Source: Agromyces larvae
GTDB taxonomy: Bacteria; Actinomycetota; Actinomycetes; Actinomycetales; Microbacteriaceae
Direction of reading: 5' to 3'
DNA length: 64,000 bases
NCBI RefSeq assembly: GCF_022811705.1
Contig: NZ_CP094528.1
Coordinates: 2,542,001 to 2,606,000 of the forward strand
A model generated the notes under the pieces. It was not told the origin of the DNA. It was given only the letters and a program-made list of their open reading frames with translations, and made no database searches. Position numbers and translations under genes: made by a program. Positions 39,282-47,439 of this stretch are shown one piece after another; position 1 is the stretch's first letter, and each line of letters starts with the position of its first letter.

Positions 39282-42200
39282 CTACTCGGCCCGCACGGTA
39301 CGACGGCGGATCAGCACGAACGCGACCGCCCCCACGGCCACGATCAGCAGCGCCCCGCCGGCCCACCACACCCAGGTGCCGTCGGCGGGCTCGACGACCG
39401 CCTCCGCGGCGGCGCTGTCGCCGCCGCCCGTCACGGGCTCCGCCTCGGCGGTCGCCTCGGGCGTGGCCGCGATCTCGCCGCATCCGGCCGTAAGCGGCAC
39501 CGTGAACGACACGGGGTCGAGTTCCTCACCGGCGGGGTAGGTGCCGAATGCGGCGGTTCCCTCCTCGGTCAGGGTCGCGGGCACGGACGACGCCTGCAGC
39601 GAGGCATCCGTCGATGCGATCTCGGCCGCGCCGAGATCGAGCTCGGCGAACCGCACCCCCGTGACGTCGACCGGCTCGCCGGCCTGCGTGGTGCCGGTGA
39701 CGTCGAGCAGCAGGTAGGCGCCGTCGGCCGACAGCTCGATCCGCGGGTTCGCGATCGTCGTGTCGAGCGCGCCGTCGTGGCCGGTGAACTCGACCGCGCC
39801 GTCGAAGCCGATCACGCCGGTTCCGATGCCGCCGCCGGATGCGGGCCGGAGGTCGCCGTTGCCGCCCGTCCAGGAGAACACGGCCCCCTGCTCGGTGACG
39901 GCGCCCGACGTCTGCCACCCGCCGTTCGCGATGCCGCCCTCGACGTACGCGAGGAAGCTCTGCTTGAAGCCCCACACGAGGGTCGCGGCATCCACCCGGC
40001 ACACCCCTGCCGCCTGCTTCTGCGGCACGGTGATCACGATGCCGCGCGCGACTGAGCCCTGGAAGGTCAGCGTGTGCTGCCCCGCCTCGAGTGAGGCGGG
40101 CAGCGAACCGGTCCACGTGGCCACGCCGTCGGCGTCGGCCGCGAGGTCGCGGGCGAGCACGGTCGGCGTCGAGTACACGACGACCGCGATGCCGGTTTCG
40201 CCCGGTTCGAAGCCGCCGACCGAGATCGTGACGACCTCGCCGCCGATGAGCTTCGCGTAGGTGGGCGCGTCGAGTTCGATGCCGCTCGTCGCGGGCGGGG
40301 TCGCGGGGATGTCGCGCCCGGTCTGCGCCGCGGCCGCCGGTGCGGATGCCACGGTGCCGGTGCTGCCCGCGGGCGCCGCGCCGGGGGTGCCGATCACGGC
40401 GGTGATCGGGTCGAGTCGTTCGCCGGCACCGTAGTAGCCGGCGAACACGGACGCGCCGGCGGCGGTGAGCGTGACGGGCGCGCCGGTGAAGACCGTCGCC
40501 CCGTCGACCGTCGAGCGCGCGGCGCGGCCGAGGTCGACCGTCGCGAAGTCGACGCGGGAACCGTTCGCGGTCACTTCGAGCACGCCCGACGCGGCGCTCG
40601 TGACGCGCAGGGTCGGGTTCGACAGCGACACGTCGAGTGCTCCGCCGTGCCCGGTGAACCGCACGGTGCCGGCGTAGTCGGCGGAGCCGAGCCCGGTGAT
40701 CGGGCTGAACGTGCCGCCGGCCTGGCCGAAGCGGAACACGCCGCCTGCCGCGGTCGCGCCGCCCTGCACCGAGATGGTGCCGTGGGCGATCTGGCCCACG
40801 ATGTAGTCGGCGAAGCCCGAGTGCACGCCCCAGGTGAGCGACCCGCTGCGGGTCACGGGCGGGTTGACGACCGGCGGCGTGGTCGGCGTGGTGCCCGGGT
40901 CGGTCGGCGTCGTGGTGCCGGCCGGGGCCGTCGTGATCGAAGCGAACGCGTCGAGCGAGCGGTCGGTGGCCGACAGCGCGTGCGCGGCCGAGCTCGCGAC
41001 GACGTAGGACGTCGCCGGGGCGAGGCGTCCGGCGGGCACGCTGATGGTCGTCGAGAACGCACCGTCGTGGATCTGCGCGGGGGTCACCCAGGCCTGGGCG
41101 ATCCAGCCGTCGCCCGGCAGGGGGCCGGATCCATCCCAGACGGATGCTTCGCCGAGGAGCACGTACGCTCCGAGCTGCGCGCCGGGGCCGGTGTACCCGG
41201 TGCCGGTGATCGTGAACACGTTCGCGGTCGTCGCGTCGACCTTCGCCGACGGCGAGACGACGAGCTTCGGGGCGGGTGCGCCGGGGTCGGTGCCCGGATC
41301 CGTGCCGGGGTCGGTCTCGTCCGCTGCGAACGTGACGGTGACCTTCGCGTCCTGGGTGCGGTCGGCTTGCGCGGTGTGGTCGGCGATCGTGTAGACCGCG
41401 GTCGTCTCGCCCTTCGACGTGATCGACAGTTCGGTCGTGAACGAGCCGTCCGCCTCGAGCTTCACCTGGGTCGGGCGGGTCGGGTTCGGCGAGATCAGCT
41501 TCGCGCCCGCCGTGCAGCCTGCCGAGATGAACGCGAACGACACCTGCTCCAGCGGGACGTCCGAGCACAGCGTCAGGTACATCGACTGCGCCGGGTTGTA
41601 GTTGCGCCCCGTGACCGTGACCGTCTCGCCCTCGGCGAGGTCGGTCGACTTCGAGAGGGTGAGCGTGGGCTTGGGCTTGGCGAACGTGACGGTGACCTTC
41701 GCGTCCTGGGTGCGGTCGGCGGGCGCGGTGTGGTTGGCCAGCGTGTAGACCGCGGTCGACTCGCCCTTCGAGGTGACCTGGAACTCGGTCGTGAACGAGC
41801 CGTCGGCCTCGAACTTCACCTGCGTCGGCGTGGTCGGGTTCGCGGTCACCTGCTTGGCGCCCGCGGTGCACCCGGCGGAGATGAACGCGAACGAGAGCTG
41901 TTCGAGCGGGATGTCGGTGCACAGCGCCACGTAGATCGGCTGATTCGGGTTGTAGTTGCGCCCCGTGACCGTGACCGTCTCGCCCTCGGCGGCGAGATCG
42001 GTCGACTTCGAGAGCGTCAGGACCGGCGCCGTCGGTGCCGGTTCGCCCTCGCCCGGGTCGCCCTCGCCGGGGTCGCCCTCGCCGGGGTCGCCGTCGCCGG
42101 GTTCGCCCGTACCGGGCTCCTCGGCCGCGTAGACCACCGAGGTCGTCGTGTTCTGCGACGGGTCGGCGAAGCCGCGGCCGTGCGCCTTCGACGTGAAGAC

Positions 42201-42614
42201 CGCCAGGTCGCCCGATTCCGCCGGCGGCACGGTGAGCTGCACGGTGAACGACCCGTCCTCCGCCATCGGAGCCCGCGTCGCCGAGGCCTCCAGCCCGGTG
42301 GCGACCCACACGGTGTCCGCCTCGCCGATGCCGGCGGTGTAGAAGCTCGCGGCCGACGCCGGGCCGATGCCGACGTATACGCCGGTGGCGTCCGCTGCGA
42401 AGCCGGTGCCGGTCACGGTCACCGTGCCGCCCTCGCGGGGCGCGTCGGTGACGACGACCGCGGGCCCGGTCGTGTCGGCGGCGGCGGGAGCGGCGGCGAT
42501 GAAGCCGCCGCCCGCGGCGAGCGCCGCGGCGACGAGGCCGGCGAGCAGGCGACGCATGCCGCCCGCGGTGAGGCGCCCGGAGGGGCGCGGATTCAGGACG
42601 GACGGTGTCTTCAC
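39282..42614 (-). CDS. HtaA-domain haem-binding surface protein
   Basis: A 1110-residue exported, membrane-tethered protein. Order: basic lead and signal peptide (cleavage after AAA, about 46), a first Ig-like domain (about 50-150), a linker with repeated GDPGE, two nearly identical beta domains (about 195-308 and 311-428; LSKSTDLAEGETVTVTGRNYNP ... AGCTAGAK), another Ig-like domain, HtaA domain 1 (about 590-680, SLTWGVHSGFADYIVG), a neocarzinostatin-like domain, HtaA domain 2 (about 877-970, LVWGFKQSFLAYVEGG) and a C-terminal helix with RRRTVRAE. HtaA domains bind haemin and hand it to HmuT. GTG 42614 has GGAG 9 nt upstream. An IdeR-type box sits at 42699-42717. Confidence 0.85.
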   Translation of the reverse strand: MKTPSVLNPRPSGRLTAGGMRRLLAGLVAAALAAGGGFIAAAPAAADTTGPAVVVTDAPREGGTVTVTGTGFAADATGVYVGIGPASAASFYTAGIGEADTVWVATGLEASATRAPMAEDGSFTVQLTVPPAESGDLAVFTSKAHGRGFADPSQNTTTSVVYAAEEPGTGEPGDGDPGEGDPGEGDPGEGEPAPTAPVLTLSKSTDLAAEGETVTVTGRNYNPNQPIYVALCTDIPLEQLSFAFISAGCTAGAKQVTANPTTPTQVKFEADGSFTTEFQVTSKGESTAVYTLANHTAPADRTQDAKVTVTFAKPKPTLTLSKSTDLAEGETVTVTGRNYNPAQSMYLTLCSDVPLEQVSFAFISAGCTAGAKLISPNPTRPTQVKLEADGSFTTELSITSKGETTAVYTIADHTAQADRTQDAKVTVTFAADETDPGTDPGTDPGAPAPKLVVSPSAKVDATTANVFTITGTGYTGPGAQLGAYVLLGEASVWDGSGPLPGDGWIAQAWVTPAQIHDGAFSTTISVPAGRLAPATSYVVASSAAHALSATDRSLDAFASITTAPAGTTTPTDPGTTPTTPPVVNPPVTRSGSLTWGVHSGFADYIVGQIAHGTISVQGGATAAGGVFRFGQAGGTFSPITGLGSADYAGTVRFTGHGGALDVSLSNPTLRVTSAASGVLEVTANGSRVDFATVDLGRAARSTVDGATVFTGAPVTLTAAGASVFAGYYGAGERLDPITAVIGTPGAAPAGSTGTVASAPAAAAQTGRDIPATPPATSGIELDAPTYAKLIGGEVVTISVGGFEPGETGIAVVVYSTPTVLARDLAADADGVATWTGSLPASLEAGQHTLTFQGSVARGIVITVPQKQAAGVCRVDAATLVWGFKQSFLAYVEGGIANGGWQTSGAVTEQGAVFSWTGGNGDLRPASGGGIGTGVIGFDGAVEFTGHDGALDTTIANPRIELSADGAYLLLDVTGTTQAGEPVDVTGVRFAELDLGAAEIASTDASLQASSVPATLTEEGTAAFGTYPAGEELDPVSFTVPLTAGCGEIAATPEATAEAEPVTGGGDSAAAEAVVEPADGTWVWWAGGALLIVAVGAVAFVLIRRRTVRAE

Positions 42615-42698
42615 GACTCGGTTCTCCAGCGGGTTCGAGCAGGCGTGTGCTCGCCCGATCGGGACGGGCGGGCGAGGGGGGAGGCCTCGAGCAGGCGG

Positions 42699-42717
42699 TA
42701 AGGTTAGCCTTAGCTCA
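42699..42717. promoter_or_regulatory. DtxR/IdeR iron box of the HtaA-type gene
   Basis: TAAGGTTAGCCTTAGCTCA matches the core of the iron-dependent repressor consensus TTAGGTTAGSCTAACCTAA, with the left half well kept and the right half degenerate. It lies 85 nt upstream of the GTG at 42614. Confidence 0.75.
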
Positions 42718-42762
42718 GTGCTGCCGCCCACGCTACGGCGGGGCATCCTCTCCTGTCAAATA

Positions 42763-42781
42763 TGAGGTTAGGCTTACCTCA
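42763..42781. promoter_or_regulatory. DtxR/IdeR iron box of hmuTUV
   Basis: TGAGGTTAGGCTTACCTCA is a nearly perfect dyad and strong match to the DtxR/IdeR consensus, 60 nt upstream of hmuT. With the box at 42699 it makes both divergent transcripts iron-repressed. Confidence 0.85.
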
Positions 42782-42841
42782 TTCGATCCTGCGCGGATGT
42801 CGCATCCGCCCCGCTCCCGCACCTGATTCCGGACCCACCCC

Positions 42842-43981
42842 ATGACCCGACACCTGCACCGGCTGACCGCGGCCACCGCCTCCGCGCTGGTCGTCGCCCT
42901 GCTCGTCGGCTGCGCGCCTGCCGCGCCAGGAGGGGAATCGGCCGGCTCGGGCGCAGCACAGCAGTGCGTGGCATCCGATGTCCCGCTCGCCGACCTCGCC
43001 GCCGACACGCACCCGCGCGAAGCGACCGGCCCCTCGACCGCGTGCCTCGCCGACGCGCGGGTGATCGCCCTCGACGAACCGACGCCCGATCTGCCCGTGA
43101 CCCTCACCGACGCCGACGGCCGCGAGGTCACCGTCACCGACGCCTCCCGCATCCTCGCGCTCGACGTGTCGGGCGCGCTCGCGGCGACCGTGTTCGGTCT
43201 CGGACTCGGCGACCGGGTCGTCGGCCGCGACGCGTCGACGGGGTTCCCCGAGGCATCCGACCTGCCCGTCGTGACGCAGAGCGGCCACACCCTCGCGGCC
43301 GAACCGATCCTCGCGCTCGACCCGAGCGTCGTCATCACCGACACCACGCTCGGGCCGTCGGCCGTCATCGAGCAGCTGCGCGACGCCGGCATCCCGGTCG
43401 TCATCACCGAGTCCGAGCGCAACCTCGACACGATCGACACCGTGATCGACCAGGTTGCGACCGCACTCGGGGTGCCCGAGCAGGGCGAACGGCTGAACGA
43501 CCGCGTCCACGACGAGATCGCGCAGGTCACCGGCGAGATCGACGAGCTCGCACCGGATGACCCGGCCGAGCGCCCCCGCATGATCTTCCTGTACGTGCGC
43601 GGCAGCGCCGGGGTCTACTACCTGTTCGGCGAGGAGTCGGGCGCGGATTCGCTCATCACCGCCCTCGGCGGCATCGACGTCGCCGGCGAGATCGGCTGGC
43701 AGGGCATGCGCCCGGTCACCGCCGAAGCCCTCGTGCAGGCCGAACCCGACGTCGTGCTGCTCATGACGAAGGGCCTCGAGTCGGTCGGCGGCATCGACGG
43801 ACTGCTCGAGGCCGTGCCCGCGCTGGCGAGCACGCCCGCCGGGCAGCACCGCCGATTCGTCGACATGGACGACACGCAGGTCCTCAGCTTCGGACCCCGC
43901 ACCGCCGACGTGCTCGAAGCTCTCGCCCGTGCCGTCTACGCACCGGCCCAGTCGGGCATGATCGGCGAGGCATCCGAGTGA
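42842..43981 (+). CDS. hmuT: haemin ABC transporter substrate-binding lipoprotein
   Basis: A 379-residue lipoprotein with lipobox LLVGC (C24). Residues 110-370 are the helical-backbone periplasmic-binding fold of class III (ILALDVSGALAATVFGLGLGDRVVGRDAST, ILALDPSVVI, GIDVAGEIGWQGMRPVTAEALVQAEPDVVLLMTKGLESVGG). The AGEIGWQGMRPVTAEAL stretch is characteristic of HmuT/HemT. First gene of the operon; its TGA overlaps the GTG of the permease. Iron box 60 nt upstream. Confidence 0.9.
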   Translation: MTRHLHRLTAATASALVVALLVGCAPAAPGGESAGSGAAQQCVASDVPLADLAADTHPREATGPSTACLADARVIALDEPTPDLPVTLTDADGREVTVTDASRILALDVSGALAATVFGLGLGDRVVGRDASTGFPEASDLPVVTQSGHTLAAEPILALDPSVVITDTTLGPSAVIEQLRDAGIPVVITESERNLDTIDTVIDQVATALGVPEQGERLNDRVHDEIAQVTGEIDELAPDDPAERPRMIFLYVRGSAGVYYLFGEESGADSLITALGGIDVAGEIGWQGMRPVTAEALVQAEPDVVLLMTKGLESVGGIDGLLEAVPALASTPAGQHRRFVDMDDTQVLSFGPRTADVLEALARAVYAPAQSGMIGEASE

Positions 43982-45126
43982 GCCTCGGGCATGACGTGCG
44001 AACCGAGCCCGCCGCTCCGGCGGACGCCGGCAGACCCCCGAACCCCGTCCTGCCCGCGCCCGACCCCGAGTCGCCCGTCCGTCGCTCCGAAGCATCCGTC
44101 GCCCGCCGGGCCTGGCTGATCACCGGGCTCGCGGTCGCCCTCGTCGCCCTCGCCCTCGTCGCCGCCTGCGCCGGACAGTTGCAGATCCCGCCCGGCGAAG
44201 TCTGGAACGCGATCCTCCGCGGCATGGGCCTGCCCGCGCCCACCGAGGCGATGCCGAACGCCGACGCGGCGCTGTGGACCATCCGGTTCCCGCGCATCGC
44301 GATGGCGATCCTGATCGGCGCCGCACTCGCGGCCGCGGGCACCCTCATGCAGGCGGTGTTCGCGAACCCGCTCGCCGAGCCCGGCGTGGTCGGCGTCTCG
44401 AGCGGTGCGGCGCTCGGCGCGGCCGCGGCGATCGTGCTCGGCTGGGCGGCGCTCGGCGAGTGGACGATCCCGGTGGCGGCGTTCGTCGCCGGCCTCGCGA
44501 CGACGCTCGTCGTCTACCTGACCAGTCGCGCGGGCGGCAAGACCGAGGTCGTCACGCTCGTGCTGACCGGCATCGCGGTCAACGCGTTCGCCGGCGGCGC
44601 CCTCGCGTTCCTCACCTTCCTCGGCGACACCGCGTCGCGCGAGCAGATCGTGTTCTGGCAACTCGGCTCGCTGAACGGCTCGCGCTGGACGCAGGTGTGG
44701 GTGGTGCTGCCGCTCATCGCGGTCGGCGTGGTCGCGGCGCTCGTGCTCGCTCGCACGCTCGACCTGTTCTCGCTCGGCGAGCGCGGCGCGCGTCACCTCG
44801 GTGTGAACGTCGAACTCGTGCGGGTGGTCTCCATCGTCGTGGTCGCGGTGCTCGTCTGCGCGGCGGTCGCATTCGCCGGCATCATCTCGTTCGTGGGGCT
44901 GATCGTCCCCCATCTGATGCGCATGGTGATCGGCCCGGCCCACCGGCCGCTGCTGATCACGAGCGTGCTCGGCGGTGCCGTGCTGCTGCTCGCCGCCGAC
45001 CTCGTCGCGCGCACCGCGGTGCCGATGGCCGACCTGCCGATCGGCATGCTCACCTCGCTGGTCGGCGGCCCGTTCTTCTTCTGGCTGCTGCGCCGCACCC
45101 GCAAGCGGGCGGGAGGCTGGGCATGA
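43978..45126 (+). CDS. hmuU: haemin ABC transporter permease (FecCD family)
   Basis: A 382-residue permease of about ten helices. WTIRFPRIAMAILIGAALAAAGTLMQAVFANPLAEPGVVGVSSGAALGA, TGIAVNAFAGGALAFLTFLGD, and GIISFVGLIVPHLMRMVIGPAHRPLLITSVLGGAVLLLAADLVAR are the conserved FecCD segments. The N-terminal 45 residues are a hydrophilic Pro/Ala extension. GTG 43978 overlaps the hmuT stop (GTGA). Confidence 0.92.
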   Translation: MSLGHDVRTEPAAPADAGRPPNPVLPAPDPESPVRRSEASVARRAWLITGLAVALVALALVAACAGQLQIPPGEVWNAILRGMGLPAPTEAMPNADAALWTIRFPRIAMAILIGAALAAAGTLMQAVFANPLAEPGVVGVSSGAALGAAAAIVLGWAALGEWTIPVAAFVAGLATTLVVYLTSRAGGKTEVVTLVLTGIAVNAFAGGALAFLTFLGDTASREQIVFWQLGSLNGSRWTQVWVVLPLIAVGVVAALVLARTLDLFSLGERGARHLGVNVELVRVVSIVVVAVLVCAAVAFAGIISFVGLIVPHLMRMVIGPAHRPLLITSVLGGAVLLLAADLVARTAVPMADLPIGMLTSLVGGPFFFWLLRRTRKRAGGWA

Positions 45127-46037
45127 CCACGGATGCCACGGATGCACGCGAGCGCGCGGTGCTGCTCGCCGATGCGCCCGTAGCTGCGCCTGCCGCGCCC
45201 ACGCCGGCCGCGCCCGCGCCTGCCGCGCCCGCGCCTGCCGCGCCCACACCGGCCGCGCCCGTGCTCGCCGCGCCCGTGCTCGCCGCCTCCGGCCTCGGGG
45301 TGAGCATCGACGGCGCGACCCTGCTGCACGGCGTCGACTTCGCCGCGCACGCGGGCGAGCTGCACGCTCTGATCGGGCCGAACGGAGCCGGCAAGTCGAC
45401 CCTGCTCGGCGTGCTCGCCGGCGACCGTCGGGCGACCGTCGGAACGGCGACCCTGCACGAGCGCTCGCTCGCCGACTGGCCGCTGCGCGAGCTCGCGCGC
45501 GCCCGTGCCGTGCTCACGCAGCAGCACGACGTGTTCTTCCCGTTCACGGTCGCCCAGGTCGTCGAGATGGGCCGGCGGCCGTGGGCGCGTTCGCCCGAGG
45601 CATCCGACGATCCCGTCGCGATCGCGGACTCGATGCTCCAGACGGATGTCACCCATCTCGCCGACCGTCGCGTGCCGTCGCTGTCGGGCGGCGAGCGGGC
45701 CCGCGCCGCGCTCGCTCGCGTCCTCGCCCAGCGCGCACCCGTCCTGCTGCTCGACGAGCCGACCGCGGCGCTCGACCTGAAGCACCAGGAGGATGTGCTG
45801 CGCCTCGCCCGCGCCCGCGCTCAGGCCGGCGACACCGTCGTCGTCGTGCTGCACGACCTGAACCTGGCCGCCGCCTACGCCGACCGCCTCACGCTGCTCG
45901 CCGGCGGCCGGGTCGCGGCGACCGGAACCCCGGTCGAGGTGCTCACCGCCGACCGCATCGAGCAGGTCTACGGGCAACCGGTCGACGTGGTGCCGCATCC
46001 CCGCACCGGCGCGCCGCTCGTGCTGCCGGTGCGCTGA
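45123..46037 (+). CDS. hmuV: haemin ABC transporter ATP-binding protein
   Basis: A 304-residue ATPase. Walker A GPNGAGKST (about 88-96), LTQQHDVFFPFTVAQVVEMGR Q-loop, signature LSGGERARAALARVL (about 193), Walker B VLLLDEPTAALD and switch HD in VVLHDLNLAAAYADR. Residues 18-55 form an Ala/Pro extension (repeats of AAPAP/AAPTP) encoded by tandem DNA repeats at 45181-45290, absent from the family. ATG 45123 overlaps the hmuU stop (ATGA). Completes the haem-uptake operon. Confidence 0.92.
   Translation: MTTDATDARERAVLLADAPVAAPAAPTPAAPAPAAPAPAAPTPAAPVLAAPVLAASGLGVSIDGATLLHGVDFAAHAGELHALIGPNGAGKSTLLGVLAGDRRATVGTATLHERSLADWPLRELARARAVLTQQHDVFFPFTVAQVVEMGRRPWARSPEASDDPVAIADSMLQTDVTHLADRRVPSLSGGERARAALARVLAQRAPVLLLDEPTAALDLKHQEDVLRLARARAQAGDTVVVVLHDLNLAAAYADRLTLLAGGRVAATGTPVEVLTADRIEQVYGQPVDVVPHPRTGAPLVLPVR
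45181..45290 (+). repeat. GCGCCTGCCGCGCCC tandem repeats in hmuV
   Basis: Imperfect 15-18 bp units such as GCGCCTGCCGCGCCC and GTGCTCGCCGCGCCC run head to tail and give the Ala/Pro-rich N-terminal tail of the ATPase. Confidence 0.75.
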
Positions 46038-46152
46038 GGCGTCCGCCCTCCGCTGCTCGACGAGCGCCGACGCGACGCGACGACCCGTGTCGAGACCCTC
46101 GTGACCCAGCGCACTCGACGATCCGGGCATGGGACGCCCGACCGGCGCGCGC

Positions 46153-46530
46153 TCAGCGCAGGTCGATCACCGGTACCCGCCCCGTGAGGTCGGCGCGCTG
46201 ACCCGAGGCGTGCACCCGGCCGGTCGCGCGGGCCTCGTCCCACGCGAACGCGCCGGTCGCGAGCGACAGCCAGGTCGCGGCATCCGTCTCGATCACGTTC
46301 GGCGGTGTGCCGCGCGTGTGCCGGGGCCCCTCGACGCACTGCACCGCGCCGAACGGCGGCACCCGCACCTCGACGCTGCCGCCGGGATGCACCTCGGCGA
46401 GCACCTGCAACGTGTACCGCACGGCGAGCGCGAGCGTCGCCCGCTCGACCGACGACCCGGATGCCTCGCCCGCCCGCCATGCGGCGACCGCGTCGCGGCC
46501 CTCGATGTCCCCGATCCTCGCCCGTGCCAT
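46153..46530 (-). CDS. SCP2/sterol-carrier-like protein
   Basis: A 125-residue protein (MARARIGDIEGRDAVAAWRAG...; SVEVRVPPFGAVQCVEGPRHTRGTPPNVIETDAATWLSLATGAFAWDEA) of the small actinobacterial sterol-carrier-like family often found beside purD, as here. The core is an SCP2-like alpha/beta lipid-binding fold; function not established. ATG 46530 has GAGG 3 nt upstream. The purD gene is divergent, with 909 nt of repeats between. Confidence 0.8.
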   Translation of the reverse strand: MARARIGDIEGRDAVAAWRAGEASGSSVERATLALAVRYTLQVLAEVHPGGSVEVRVPPFGAVQCVEGPRHTRGTPPNVIETDAATWLSLATGAFAWDEARATGRVHASGQRADLTGRVPVIDLR

Positions 46531-46619
46531 GCCCTCATGCTCGCACTTCTCTGCCCCGACCCGGGTGCCCACTCGCGATCCGGTCCCCCGCTCTCCGCCG
46601 CCCTCGGGTCGGCCCCCGT

Positions 46620-46720
46620 CCACGCCCGCGCCCGCCCGCGCCCACGCACGCCCGCCCGCGCCCACCTCCGCCCACGCCCGCCCGCCCGCGCCCGCCCGCG
46701 CCCACCTCCACCGCGCCGGC
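46620..46720. repeat. CCCGCGCCCG low-complexity tract
   Basis: CGCCCGCCCGCGCCCACGC and CCCGCGCCCGCCC words are repeated for about 100 nt next to the palindromic array. Nearly pure C/G; no gene seen. Confidence 0.75.
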
Positions 46721-47390
46721 CTCCCGCTCTGCGCCACCTGCACGCCCTCTGCGCCACCCCGGCTGGCGCAGAGAGCGCCGAAGTGGCGCAGCGGCAGGGG
46801 ATGCGCCGGCAGCCCCGGCGAGCCCGTGGCACCAGCCGGGGCGCGCAGGCACGGCCGGTCGTGCCGGCAGAACCCGCGCCCGCCGACGCCCACCTCCCGC
46901 TCTGCGCCACCTGCACGACCACTGCGCCACCCCTCCTGGCGCAGACCCCGCCGAAGTGGCGCAGCGGCAACGCATGCGCCGGCAGGGCCGGCGCACCAGT
47001 GGCACGGCGCAGGGGATGCGTCGACAGCACCGGCGAGCCCGTGGCACCAGCCGGGGGAACCCGAGCCGGCAGAACCCTCGCCCGCCCGCGCCCACCTCCC
47101 GCTCTGCGCCACCTCCACGACCACCGCGCCACCCCGGCTGGCGCACAGGGTGCCGAAGTGGCGCAGCGGCAGGGGATGCGCCGGCAGCACCGGCGAGCCT
47201 GTGCCACGGCGCAGGGGATGCGTCGGCAGGGCCGGCGAGCCCGTGGCACCAGCCGGGGGCGCACCTGCAGAACCCGAGCCGGCGGAACCCGCGCCCACCT
47301 CCCGCTCTGCGCCACCTGCACGACCACCGCGCCACCCCGCCTGGCGCAGACGCCGCCGAAGTGGCGCAGCGGCAACGCATGCGCCGGCCG
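46721..47390. repeat. four-unit palindromic repeat array upstream of purD
   Basis: CTCCCGCTCTGCGCCACCT starts units at 46721, 46894, 47096 (with CTCC for CTGC later) and 47299, so periods are 173, 202 and 203 nt. Each unit holds CTGCGCCAC, an inner TGCGCCA-N7-TGGCGCA stem, then GCCGAAGTGGCGCAGCGGC (from 46777, 46950, 47152, 47355), so outer and inner arms pair in nested fashion. Between units are GGGGATGCG(C/T)CGGCAG and GCGAGCCCGTGGCACCAGCC blocks, also repeated. No CRISPR-like spacer/repeat proportions, no plausible gene. It fills most of the purD/SCP2 divergent gap. Confidence 0.85.
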
Positions 47391-47427
47391 ACCCGCGCAC
47401 TCCCCGGGGCGCGCCAGCGCGCTCGGG

Positions 47428-47433
47428 TACCCT
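47428..47433 (+). promoter_or_regulatory. -10 box of purD
   Basis: TACCCT stands 6 nt before GTG 47440, the spacing seen at other leaderless starts in this window. It lies just outside the palindromic array. Confidence 0.5.
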
Positions 47434-47439
47434 TGTCCG

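Noticed and set aside
46721..47390. CRISPR array
   Set aside because: Units are about 170-200 bp with nested palindromes and partly repeated interiors; there are no 25-40 nt repeats with unique spacers and no cas genes.
46129..47439. Upstream extension of the purD frame through the repeat array
   Set aside because: The extension is Arg/Pro-rich low complexity encoded by palindromic repeats; PurD homologues begin at (M)RILVLG, and a -10 box lies 6 nt before GTG 47440.
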